64,000 nt of DNA from Rotaria macrura. Its lineage: Eukaryota; Rotifera; Eurotatoria; Philodinida; Philodinidae. The DNA is taken from NCBI GenBank assembly GCA_900239685.1, contig OENT01000545.1, positions 36,300 to 100,299 of the forward strand, written 5' to 3'. The position numbers and the translations under genes were made by a program. Positions 10,976-23,738 of this stretch are shown here, piece by piece. Each line of letters begins with the position of its first letter. The first letter of the stretch is position 1. The notes below the pieces were generated by a model. The model did not search any database. It was not told the origin of the DNA and saw only the letters and a program-made list of their open reading frames with translations.

Positions 10976-12375
10976 TCTCGGTGGTGATCTCGTACAATAT
11001 TGATAAAATGCTACACATTCTTTCTTTTGCTTTTCTTTATGAATAATCTATTGCTTCCCAGATTATTGAAGCCGATCGGATCTGATCAAATCTAGTTGTC
11101 GGGATGAATCTCCTGCGGTTGAATAAAACTTGTAATTTTTCATCAGCTAGCATATTATCGATATTCATAGCAACCTTTACTCATCAAGTAGAATAACTAA
11201 CTACTGCATCATGCATATGAGAACCGCTTCGTGGAATTCACCGAGTAGAGGGAAAGAGTAAAAGATGAATCAAGGCGCCAGGAAAGTCATAATGGAGGAA
11301 CAATGGAATTCACTTTTAATAATACATGGAGTGTCCATATTTTATCAAGACGCAATCCTATTGGTCCTCGATTAAGACGATTCTGTGGCTTCATTTCATT
11401 TTAAACCGTTTCCTTTAATTCGATGGATCCCTTTATTCGGTGCCCACACATGTATTTAACTGAATTCAAACTGAGAGAGATGCCGTTTCCTGCGTAAAAA
11501 AACGTAGTTTTCTCATGTATCGTTCAGAAAAATTTTTAATCGAGCATGAAGAATCTGAATACGTAGCATCCAAAAACTATCATATTGTTTGTCGTTGTAC
11601 TGAAAGGTGAATATGCATACTAATGCACTTTGATAGTTTATTTATTGGATTATATTAAAATGAATCGTTTTTCGATCAAGTAATTTGATTTGGAAGTCAG
11701 TTGTGTTTTTCGAGAAAATAACTCGACAATAGTATTGCTAGAGTAATACGCAATGTTGCCTTTTAAAAATCGAATGATTCATGGACAAGGTTTTATATTT
11801 GTTGATGCATTTATTGATTCATTTATCACATGACTGTATTTTTTAAAACTTTTTTACCATCATTCAAGTTACTTTTAGATTCGAAAAGTAAGGCTTTTTA
11901 CTTGCACTTCGAATTGCAACTGCTTCTGAACAGGGATGTCTTATACTCTGCAAACAAGTGAATGCCATGAATGCATTCTTAATTGCTCAATGGACCAATC
12001 AAGCTTATGAGTGCTATTAAAATGATGACGGCTAAGATATATTCTTAGGATTGAGATGAAAGGAAATAAGATGCCAACAGAAGTTTGTTGAGAAAAACAA
12101 TCAGAAAATTTTATTTTATCCTACTATGACAACATTGTGTGTAACATATCAGTGACAAAGACATTGTGATGAGTCAAAACGTCATACTTCACGATACTGA
12201 GTTGTTGCAATCCAGCGCACTTTTATTTGAATTAAGAAAAAAATAATAATCCTATTTTACTTTTCATGGATTAAATACACCATATATCAAAAAAATAGAT
12301 GAAAACGACCCGAACTCTTTACATATTTAGCTATATATTTGCTCTTTCATGATTCAGATATAATTAATACTTATC

Positions 12376-13269
12376 ATGCTTTACGTTAATTTCTATTTCA
12401 TTATTACCATGCTAGTGCCGTTGGTTATTCATTCTCAGAATGAAAATAATCCTCGTAATCCAGATGTTTACTTTGAAGTTTTAGAACCAAGTATATTCAT
12501 TTGCATTTATTTGATTGATTTTGATTTATGTATAAACTCTGTTTCTAGCCGATATTAGTTATACGTTTCGATGTCGATCAGCAAAAATTTTAATTGCTAA
12601 CTTTGTGAGTTAAAGCTCAGCACATGAAAATTGATCTTTAGTAATCGTATGTTATATTCACAAAACTAACTTGATACTTCACTGAACATTTTGAATTTCT
12701 CATTGCAGTATTTTCTTGTTGTTTATAGGATCAATATCTTGAAAATATTTATCTGATACCAACTCAACCATTGAAAGCATGCAGTCGTTTAAAAAATAAT
12801 TTTGCATTACAAGGAAACCTTGCTTTGATCGAACGTGGGTATGTTAACTTAATATTGTTCGAATACATTCGATCATATGAACGCGATTTGGGCTCGATTT
12901 CTTTTTTAACATAGAGACTGTTCATTTGTTAGTAAAATAATACATGCACAAGAAAGTGGTGCACGAGGTGTTATTGTTATAGATAATGATCCTACAGCAG
13001 AAGATCGATTTGTTGAAATGGGAGGTGATACGACTGAACGTCAAACTGAAATACCAGCCGTATTTTTATTATATAGAGATGGGTATGGATATCATAAAAG
13101 GAAATTATCATGCGATGAAAGCAATAAGTTTTTCTTATTTTTTAGACATATAATTTTAAACTCACTCGAAAAAAATCATCTAATCGGTGCTCGAATCAAC
13201 ATTCCGTTAAATTTAACTTACGATCAAATATTGAAAGTAAATCGTGCTCCAGGATCCTATTGGTTTTAG
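12376..13269 (+). CDS. PRADC1: Protease-associated domain protein PRADC1-like
   Basis: Five exons: 12376-12490, 12549-12604, 12729-12838, 12915-13082 and 13146-13269. The introns are 58, 124, 76 and 63 nt; the product is 190 residues, about the family length. An N-terminal hydrophobic signal peptide (FYFIITMLVPLVI) is followed by the protease-associated fold: DVYFEVLEP, LIERG-DCSF, a stretch aligning to the family's alarm GGRAVIISD (here GARGVIVID), and IPAVFLLYRDG near the end. PRADC1 is a small secreted glycoprotein with a PA domain but no protease. The last intron has a length divisible by three and no stop, so unspliced reading stays open; removing it restores the expected RDG-HIILNSLE join. 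The assignment rests on length, signal peptide and motif order. Confidence 0.88.
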
Positions 13270-14041
13270 ATGGTTAAATAAGATTTATGATATGACTATT
13301 TATTATGTTTTTTCTGCGTTTCTGTGTGTCAGATGAAGTGAAGTCGATGATATTTCTTATATTGTCTGCTTTATTTCCTATCGAAACATCTAGGTGACTT
13401 TTTTAAGTGTGAATCTTTCATTATTTAGTATATTTGCAGTGATATAAATGTTTGTAAGTCTCTTGTTTTTTGTTTTAAAAGGAGTTTTATGTTCAATATA
13501 AGTGCTGTGGAAGACGATGCTTGCTTTGGTGTCTAAGAAAATTTTCCAATGCCAAATAGAGTTTTGTTTTTAAAATGAGACGATTGCTTTAACTTTTATT
13601 TTCTCTGATTTGTCTTTTAATTCAAGAAAACAAGAAACAAGTATAAATAAGTCAAAAAGAAGACTCTTGCTTTTAACTAGAACATAAAATTTTTTATAAT
13701 GACCTTCTGTAGGACGTTGCAGTTTACGTTTTTTTCTCTAATGATTATCTAAAGAAGAAATGAAAAGCACGAATAGCAAACATTCTCTGATAACAAATTT
13801 ATTGTTGAAGCAAAAAAAAAGAAAGAAGATTAGAAAAGAAAAATAAAGCATAACGAAGTGTTCAAAAGATATTTTTCTTGTGTTTTTTTATTGTTTGTAA
13901 GATTTGAAATTAACAAGTTTGGTGAGAATTTATTCATTCGTATTGATTTCATTATGTTTATCTTTTCAGACCTTTGAATCGTAATACATCTGAGTGGTAC
14001 TATTGGAAAAGTTGGAGTCCAAGAATTTTCGAATACAGAGT
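13270..14041 (+). other. PRADC1-TBC1D5 intergenic
   Basis: A 0.77-kb AT-rich gap between two genes on the same strand, holding the PRADC1 3' end and TBC1D5 5' region. AATAAA occurs near 13843. A T-rich tract ending CTTTTCAG just before 13971 may be the acceptor of a 5' UTR intron of TBC1D5. No other gene seen. Confidence 0.5.
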
Positions 14042-17000
14042 ATGTCGTCTATCGACGTATCTCTGATAGAACCGAATTATAAAACAAAATCTGATGCAGA
14101 TTTTGTAACGCTACGACCAAAGCGACCACCACCTCCACCGCCACCATCACTACTACTAACTCTTCCCACACAATCCCAGGTTCATAAAACATCATTAAAT
14201 CAAACTACTGTGCCACTGCAATGTACACTAACAATCTAATATATTTCTTTAAAATATTTGTATTTATCTCAATTGTCTAATTCTAGTTGAGACTTCTTCT
14301 TTATTAGCACAAATGTCGAATGAATCGGTTGAGCACATGAACCAAACTCAATCATCACTTCTGTAAATCAACAAATATTGTCATCTATTTTTTAATATAT
14401 TCTACGATTTATTTTTATTAGATCTAAATTTAAACTTCTTTTTGATAATTTTGATTATGAACTGATCCGCGAAGAAATTCTAAATCGTCGCATGATTGAA
14501 TGTGATTTTACATCTGTATTGTGGCGTATATTTTTACATTGTCTGCCACGCGATTCAAATCACTGGAACGATATGCTTGATACTACGCGTGGTCATTATG
14601 AAGTCCTTGTAAATCAATATAAAATTGATCCATATAAAATGAGTGATAATTTTAATAGTAAAGATGCGCAAAATATTAATCATCCACTTTCAAAAGATGA
14701 AAATGTGATAGCATCTAAAATTTGTCGTATCTTTTTTTTCATATTGGATTTCTTTTATTCCAGAGTTTCTGGTCGCAATACTTTTCCGATGAAGAACTGA
14801 AAGCTACTATAACAACAGACGTTCGACGAACGTAAAATACATATCGATTGTAGTTTTATTTATTTAACTTCTATTTTTCTTCTACAGTTGTCCAGAAATT
14901 TCATTTTTTCGAAATCCACGTATGGTAGACCTTCAATTACGTATTTTATTTACCCATAGTCGATATCATCATAAAACTACACCATACCGACAGGTGAAAC
15001 CTCATACGACAATCAGTTTCTCTCATTTTAAATTAATTTAGGGTATGCATGAAATACTTGGCATAGTTGTTTATACCATCTATTTGGAAAGTTTAAAAGT
15101 CGATGAATGCAAAGAATCGAATGAATTAATGAAAAAACTCTACGATTCACAATATCTTGAGCATGATGCCTAGTATGTGCATACTGATCTGATTAATAAA
15201 CGTGGGTCATGATCAACTATGTAGATTGGTTTGTTTTTTTTTGTAAATTTCTTAGTGCAATATTTGAAAAAATTATTGATCATCTTCGACAATTTTATTC
15301 TCTTTCGACAAATAATTCAAATATACGAAAAGTAAATAATAGTACTTGATTTTAGTAATTTATTCTACATTCATTTAAATTTAGTCCACTAGTGTTAATG
15401 GTATTAAACAAGTACCCTTTCAACGGTTGAATGATGTACATATTCCGCTCAATGATACTATTGCACGAATGAATTCTATCTTTGAACGTTTAAAACATTA
15501 TGATCGTTTATTACATTGTAAACTTGAAGAATTAAATATTGAACCACCGATTTATGGCATGTACGTATAGTCTTCACTAATCCATTTTTATATTGTGTAA
15601 CCAAGAGTTAGTTTTTTTTCTAAATAATATTTCATTTCAACGATAATGCTCATCGATCTTGTAGAGATTTTATGATATCTCTCAGAAACAATGCTTTACA
15701 TCTACAATGAAATGTATTTAACATTGATATATATTGTACGGAACATTTCCTAGACTATTCGAAAACTTAAAGAAAAAGAAATGATGTCTCCAGGATGATG
15801 AGTATGACTATAGTTGAACATAGGACTACAACGCATACTCACACTATTCATCGATCAAAAATAAAGAATATCATGGAAGTGTCAATTTCCTTGAACATAC
15901 AAAATTCTTCTCTGAGATGTAATGGATTGACTAGTATATTTTAAGTTTGTCTAATCGCATTGTTTTTCAAACACTGGAAAAAAAGACTTGTTGACTATTG
16001 CTTTCATCTGAAAATTCAAATAAACTAATGTTCTTCAGGAAATAATTAGATTCTTACAAAAGAATCTTATCAAATAAAAGGTCGTCAATGAATTTCTACT
16101 TTGTCAATATTGTCAATTTCAACAAGAGACGATGCGTCTGAATAACGATAAGTACTCCTGCATACGGCGGTTTGAGTTATAAGAATGTGAATAGTATATG
16201 AATATGAGAAATACACTCTAGGAGCAATTTGAATGAATGATAGCATCTCTGATTCGAATTTCGTCTACAAGTAAATCTAGTAATGATTAGATTATCGTAG
16301 ATGATTCGACTCATGAGTATATAGCTTTCACAAAATATAAATATTTCAAGTTAGACGAGGATATTCTGTGCTCTTAGAATATTACTATAGAAATAGGAAA
16401 TAGTTTTTTTTTCAGATGACCTTTTCAACACATTCTATCTCTAAAAGAACGTGTTTATGAAGAAAGTCTCAAGTCCAATTAGCACTATGGGAGAGTAATT
16501 AATTTGCAACACTCCGAATATTTGAAGTTAACCAATCTAGTGCCCTATTTTGTATTCGAAAACGAAGAATGTTCTCGCTTTAAAAGATGCTTGATATCTA
16601 GCTAGGACAGAAAGTATTTCTGGTAAAATTTTAATAATCAATTGAATAAGTTCGGACAAATGATCGATCCCATAATATTAGTATTGAAAATAATGTTTTG
16701 CAATGAAATGAATTTATATTATCTAGACGATGGCTTCGACTTTTGTTTGGACGCGAAATTCCATTTGAATCTATACCAAGTAATTCATTCACACATATGA
16801 ATTAGAATTTTGGAATGAAACAAATCACATATCTATATCATCGTTTCATAGACCTTTGGACAGTGATCTTTTGTCATGATGAACATTTTGGTTTTGTTGA
16901 TTATTTTTTTATTGCACTTTTGATAGCTGTCGGACAAAGCAGTATGTATAGATTTTCCTTTAATAGAAAATGAAGTTTATTATGAGGAAACAATATTTTC

Positions 17001-18073
17001 TTTCCTTTTAGTTGGAAAGCAATCAGACATAGGACACACGAGTTATTTACAATCGCTTATGAAACAAAATGTTATAACCGACGCTGAATCTGTCATACGA
17101 AAAGCTCTGGCTTTAACCGGAAGAGAAGTATTGAAATTTCGAATAAATATAGGATTGAAAACTTTTGCTGAATTTTGTTCTCATTCAAGTTACCACCTTT
17201 ACCTGAACCATCGTCTATTCCAAGTATGAAAAAAATAGATGAGACTCGATCAAATCAAATAGAGAATAGTCGAGGTGTGCTATTGGAATGAAATATTTGA
17301 TTTTAAAGGATCTAATTCATTTTTTTAACTTAATGTTTTATTAGAAAATATCTTTCGAGCTAAAGAACTACAGCGTGTGTTCATAGCTCCAGCGCCGAAA
17401 CCACGATTAGTTCGTCCGATAGCAACAGAAATGCAAAAACCAACAACGGTAATATCTTCTCAAATAAATCCTTCCATAGATTCATCGAAACAGCATTCTT
17501 CTTCAAACAATACTCCATGTAATGCACCTCCACAAAGAACAAAACCAATTCCATCAACTACTTCAACACTTTCCGAAATGGATGTATGCATATTCGTTTT
17601 TTCTAATGTCCTAAAATTTAACATATATAATTATATGTGTTAAAGTTTTGGAATGGTAAAACACTACGTCAACAATACGAGGATAATGTTCGACTACAGA
17701 AAAACTGTGCTGATTTTATGAATAAATTTATAGGTAAAATATTTTCACACAAGATCAAATAGAAATATTTTACTGAAATAATTTCTATTCTATTTTAGAA
17801 AGATTACAAAAACAAATATGTGATCTAGAAGCACCAAACGAAGATGAATTACATATTCAAATATCTGGTTTGAAACAAGTATTAAAAATATAAGATATTG
17901 TAAATAGAAATGTATGTCAGTGTTTTTTTCTTCTATGATTGTTCTTCTAGATTGCGAATATTCTTGGTGGTACATTAACATTCGATGGTGATTCTCTTCA
18001 AAATCTTATCGATTATCAATGTGAAGAGAAAAAAATTGAAACTAATAACAGTGATACGAGTGAACTATCATAA
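14042..18073 (+). CDS. TBC1D5: TBC1 domain family member 5 (Rab GAP)
   Basis: Sixteen exons: 14042-14222, 14287-14362, 14422-14704, 14764-14831, 14888-14993, 15042-15172, 15256-15331, 15385-15560, 16727-16779, 16852-16941, 17012-17127, 17190-17274, 17345-17583, 17646-17733, 17799-17878 and 17951-18073; all phases agree and give 656 residues. TBC1D5 is a RAB7 GTPase-activating protein that works with retromer on late endosomes. The TBC domain shows the arginine finger ITTDVRRT (Arg about 202) and the glutamine finger YRQGMHE (Gln about 238), then EHDAYAIFE, PIYGIRWLRLLFGREIPFE and the VDYFFIALL helix. The C-terminal GLKQI-x-NIL block matches the family's conserved tail. A Pro run (about residues 32-38) lies in the N-terminal extension. 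Intron 8 is unusually long (1166 nt); the rest are 48-77 nt. A likely poly(A) signal AATAAA is at 18246-18251. Confidence 0.92.
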
Positions 18074-18538
18074 GAATTGATTTTCTTTTGATACATTTGA
18101 TTTTGGTTCTTTTTCACGTATAATTGTTTTTTTTTTGTCAAAAATTCTGTGATGTGATCACTCATTGATTCTTCCTATCATTCATACATACATATATATA
18201 TGTGTTTTTTCTTGTATATTATGTCTTTTATTTTATATTACAAATAATAAAAATGAGACCAATCAGTCTTATTCATGTAGTGGAACAATTTTAATAATTG
18301 TCTTATGTTTACTGATAAATTTTTGTCATTCTTTAACGTGCTTGCAGTTTTTTCAAACATGACAATAGAACATAACGGGGCCAAACATACTTGATCATAA
18401 GTAATACAAATGAATCAATATTGATAGAATTCTTTTATGTTCTGTAAAAACGAACATGCTTTATGTTCAAGTAGGAACCTTTGTTAACAGTAAGTTCAAT
18501 TTGAGATGTGCAAGGTTACATTTATAATATAAGGTTTA

Positions 18539-18540
<2 letters not shown>

Positions 18541-18569
<29 letters not shown>

Positions 18570-18570
18570 A
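18541..18570. repeat. Compound (CT)n(AT)n microsatellite
   Basis: About 16 bases of CT repeats run directly into about 14 bases of AT repeats. Confidence 0.9.
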
Positions 18571-21500
18571 ATTCATAAAATACCAATCGATTCTTTTGAT
18601 GGCAAGTTAACATTGGCTTAATATTCATGTTTTATTTAATAAAAAGGAGAATCGATTTGATTCAAATGCTCGATATGAAGAAAAACAAATGCTATATTCT
18701 ATTGTGAATTCAGCAAGGGAGGAAGCAGTAGGAAGAGTATTGAGCAATTCTAGGGTCAAATCTTGACTACAGAACTGTAACCGTTGATGAAACCACATTT
18801 TATAACTGTAGATGGAAGCTTATATTCAAATATTGCTTGATTTCAGGAAGATAACTATCATCGTACTGAAAATATGAAAATGAATCTCTCTTGTCAAGTT
18901 AGCAATATCTTTAATTCAAATATTCGTTTTTATTAGTTATAGATTGATTCATTAAGAAGAATATGCATTGTTACAATACTATTCAGTATAAATGAATGGA
19001 AAAGTTCATTATCATCATGTTAATCTACTTGCTAATGGTAGCTGTTAAAGATAAACAGAAGATTGATGACTGACAAAAAAGAAGTCATTAATAAGGGTGT
19101 CAATGACTCTTACCGAACTTTATTAGTACTATTGAAAAAGTGTTTCATAGAAAAAATGTCTACTTGATGTCAATAGCAGTTTTGAAAGCGTACTCAACAT
19201 GTGTTCAAAATTGATCCTTTTAAATTGAGTATTATACAGCAATTGAACTTCTTTCTTCGTCTTTTACTTTATTCTTTATGACATACCCGAAACGCGAACA
19301 GAAGGAATCAGAAAACGGATTGCCCAACAAAATAAAATCTATATTAGATAAGAGTATTTACGAGATATGATAGTAACATAACAAATATTTACTAAATCTT
19401 ACGATATGATAATTATAGCTGATGTTCCTGATAATTTTTTCTCCTTCTTAATCGAAAACTTAATTTTTTTTCATTCGGGATTAAGATAAATATACATTGC
19501 CATAGGTATTCATGTATAATAAGATGAAATCATACATATCGATTATAAATAATTCATTTTTAGTAGTTTTATCGCGTTTAAGCAACATTTGCATATGATC
19601 AAAAACGAATGATCTCATTGTATTGATCTATACTTTTCTTGTTGAATGAACAAGACATAGCACAATTTTCATTTCGCGTGATTGCTTCACACAGCTCATT
19701 ATCATGCTTACTCGAACATTGACTACGACTGCTCATGGGATTCAGCTTCAATTGATCAATAAACATGATCTATATTTTCTGTTTTTTTTTGCTCGTTTTT
19801 GTTTCTTCTTCTGTTGTCTATGATAATGACCTCATGTTATATCTGTCAGAAAAGAAATGACTAGCCATTAAATACATATGCATACATCCATGCATTGAAA
19901 AATAAAGAAAAAGATAGAAAACTTAGAACAACAAGAAAGTCAATCAGGTAAGTAAGTGATACTCAAGTTGATCATATTGATTTGTATATTTATAAATCAA
20001 TATACAACAAGATAGAATCCGATGATAGAACAGATTATTTTTAGTACATTCTATCTCTTTTTTGTATACATGCATATGTGTCAAAAGATTATTATTGATT
20101 GTAATGATTGTTGCGTATGTATGATATAGTTCAAGATCATTACGTTTATCACTATTACTATTTAGATTCTTCTATTTCTTTTATTTTCTCTGTAAAAAAT
20201 GGTTCCCAGATATAGATATATATGTGTATCTATGTATGTATATTTACTATATAGCTGAAATAACTCATTGTGATGTGATACGTATTTATATGAATTGATG
20301 CGGTATGTGATGATTATTTATTTGTATATATTCGAAATGATGACAGATGTTAAAATACTTGAGAATAGAAATTATTGAATATCCTCGATACTATCATTCG
20401 TCTTCTACATTTTTGTCTATGGCTTCTTCATTAGATCCGTCTTTCAATCATGTTTGGCATCAGCACTCATCGTCACTATCTCATAGGAAAGCGTATGTAT
20501 ATATAAGGGAACAAAGGAAATAAAGTTATTTTTATTGTTATGAATTTCCTCTAATCTTATGTGATATTGACAGTTATGATTGTGTTCTATCATAAAAGGA
20601 ATGTTTTGCACAAATATCTACTAGCATTCTTCTGTCTAACATAGATCTATAGTGTCGATTCATACATGTTTTTCTACGTCTCATATTGTTTTTTAACGTG
20701 ATCGATAATTGCAAATGTTAAAATATATTAAACGACAACATAAAAGCCTTGTTTTCTTTCTTGTATCCAGCGAATGACTCTCATCATTGTATCAATTATT
20801 AGAGAGAAGGAAACTTGCATGGCAAGCTTATCGTTGATGCTATGTTAAATGTATTGGATAAGAGAAAGAGAGCACGTCGGCAATCAGCTTCTTGAGTTTA
20901 TGCGGGATGCGATGTTTCCATTAAAAAAAATCACCAAGTTTTGCCGCATATCATTATTATCATCTTCATCGTCGTATTATCGACCAAACAGAAGTAGTCA
21001 TCGTGGCTCCTCTGATACTTTTCCTGTACATACACGTAAAGAATACTGCTCTTTGCTCTTTTTTCCCTCTCTTTCTGTCTCTGTTTCTCTTTCTTATTCT
21101 TCATCCTGTCAAACATTCATTTCATATACATGGATTGAACGTTGTTGGTACCGTCAACGAGAAAAAGAAGACGCGCCTATAAACTTATGCATATAATCGC
21201 CTTCAACAAATATTGTACTATGATCCATCCCTTTTTTTTCTCGTTTACTTCATAATGGATAAATTATGTTGATGAACATCTACAACTCACAAGTCGGCTT
21301 AGATTGAGCAAACATATTGACCGTGGTCACAATTAAGTAAGTAAGATTGAGAAGCGAAGAAGAGAAACGACCGATGGACTTTATGATGTCTAGAAATGTC
21401 CTTCTACAATTGTACTTTTTCTTATGATCAATAAGGAAAAAAGGTTATGCAGATGATTAGGAGATACAAGATCGAGTAACTTGCATAACTCATACATAAT

Positions 21501-21575
21501 TGTAGAAGGGCGAAAAAAGCATCTGGCATTAGTATTGGGCTCGTTAGCCACATGAACCGTACTATTCTCGATATA

Positions 21576-21605
21576 TGTATGTATATATGTATGTATGTAT
21601 GTATG
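21576..21605. repeat. GTAT tetranucleotide repeat
   Basis: Interrupted GTAT/TATG units followed by an ACACAC-TATATA run; the translated 'YIHTYIHTYIH' frames on the minus strand are artefacts of it. Confidence 0.85.
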
Positions 21606-23738
21606 TACACACATATATATACATATATTGAGTTTGCCTATCTGATTAATGTCGCATATGAGACATAGAGATCACGTTTTCCTGTTTTGGTAAGAAATAC
21701 ACATCTGGAACAAAATAAAAATCAGTCAATATTCAAAGACAGATCGTTCCTTTGAGGGAATGCGTTTCATATTCTTTTCAATATTGCCATAACGAGACAA
21801 ATGGCGTTATATGCCATCAGACAATTCCACAGCCAATACAGCATGACTATTTCTACTGGGTCTCCTACTGTGTATACCACTGACTAGTCTAATTCTAATC
21901 GTAGTTACTTGAATCTTACTCACAGCATGTTAGCGGATCAGTATATATATATATATATTATGGTCTAACTAGTGTTACATCATGTACAGTACTATATTTT
22001 ACTTGAATCTCATTATATTATTATTAGAAGAAAGAATTCGATATAGAGAAAATAGAAGAGTAGCCATCAAAGATATGAAAAATTTATTGATAAACGTTCA
22101 TGGAATTTTTTTCTCGTCAACAAAAATTTTGGGCAAAAATTTTATCTAGCAAAATTCATTTTGAAATAGAGAATCTGTAGAAATTCTTCGACTTATTATT
22201 TTTTTTCTAAAGAACTTTCTATTTTATATCACAGATAGTTCATCTTCGACACTTGGTCAATTTTTATTTTCTATATTGTCTACCTGCTTTCATGCCTATG
22301 ATGATGGATAGTTGACAACAATAGTGAGTGTCATTTGTCTTTCGCATCACTTATTATTTATTCCATTAACACTCCTTTTGTATATGCACAAGTGTAATAT
22401 TTGGTCAGTTCATTCATTTGTTGAGAAGGTCATCGATCTTTGTTTTGCTTGTTGTTGAAATGCACAAGCACGCGGTATTATGATTAGTTACTGATTCATC
22501 ATATAGGTTTCTCTTCTCATAATAATATTGTGAATTGTTGTTTTCTCATAGTCCGTCTTCAATTTCTTAACATCAAAGAAAGTAGGACAACAGTCAAAAC
22601 TTGTTATTCTCTGTCTCTTTTCTTTTGTTTCATATGCATACATACATATATACAACATCAATAGACTTTATGTTGTTCATATGAACCTTGACCGCATACA
22701 TACCGATATTTGATTCTATATTGAGTATCCTTAAAACTCCCCTACTAATTTTCAATTACTTTATATGCTCATACTTAACTGTTGATATAAGTATGCGTAT
22801 ATTATCAATTGTGTTTTCTTTTATTTCGAAAGAGAAAAGACAGGAAAGTTAGGTAAGAAGACAAGAAACATGTTTGAACAATGAAGTATGAAGGATGATA
22901 AGGAAACTACGTCAGCATTCTACGAAAAAAAAAGAAATATATATATATATGTATAAATTAATGAGTGACAATTAATGGGCGTTACCATGAGCAAAGTTAT
23001 TGCATCATGATGATGATGAATTCACAACAATAATAATATGTTACTTATATTGAAAAATAGAACAAGACAAAGTCAATTTCATTTCATTTTAAAATTATAT
23101 TACATTCTAATACGAATTGCTACGTACAATGAACATATGATGATACTGAACAAACTATCGTATCTACTATGTCATCTTATTATTTTATCATTATTATCGT
23201 CGCCATCATATTTCACTTTGTTTTATATAAACACACTTATACTATTCAATTTTTCTCTTTGTTATTCACGTATTATTAATCATATTTCTTCGTTTGTCTG
23301 TATAGTATTCAATATATGTCTTGTATGTTGTAGTATGCCAAAAAACAGCTAAAAGCGATATTGTTATTCTCTTTGTTGTCATCCAGATAGATACGTCTAC
23401 ATATATGTGTACGTACATAACAATCTGAATTGATTTTAATTTTTCTTTCTATTCTCTACCCTATTATAATCATCTCTACTTGAGTGGAAAAAAAAGAAAT
23501 TGAGATCGATAACAACGGTCATTTTCTCTTATAGTATAGTATTCTATATCAGTTAGATGTTACATTCATTATTTTCATGTTTATGCTTGCTTCTTACTTT
23601 CGATTTAATTTCAATGACGTTTTTGGTTTGCATTTTCGTCTCTAGATGATAAATAGAGATCGATGGCAATCAAACAATGATATTATTGTTGATTTATCGA
23701 TCGATATAAAAACAGTAGATATTAATTAAAGAATTATA

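Larger units (their letters stand above)
9726..12375. other. Accessory intergenic region
   Basis: No gene recognised. The outward continuation of the right arm (9726-9950) has short open frames on both strands without family similarity. A degenerate CG-rich repeat and a hAT-like MITE occupy 10.43-10.98 kb. A block near 11609-11646 resembles the PAXIP1 upstream region. The last 300 bases are AT-rich and should contain the PRADC1 promoter. Confidence 0.5.
18074..23738. other. 5.7-kb intergenic region before integrin gene
   Basis: No conserved coding sequence found on either strand; the open frames here are short and biased by simple repeats. Contents seen: the TBC1D5 poly(A) signal, a (CT)n(AT)n tract at 18541-18570, GTAT repeats at 21576-21605, an (AT)n tract near 21942-21958 and many A/T runs. 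Its size suggests a regulatory region or undetected 5' UTR exons for the integrin gene. Confidence 0.5.

Noticed and set aside
20849..21196. 115-codon frame
   Set aside because: Ser/Tyr- and Arg/Glu-rich product generated by CT- and GA-rich low-complexity DNA; no family similarity.
21390..21614. Minus-strand frames with HTYIHTYIH repeats
   Set aside because: Direct translation of the GTAT tetranucleotide repeat.
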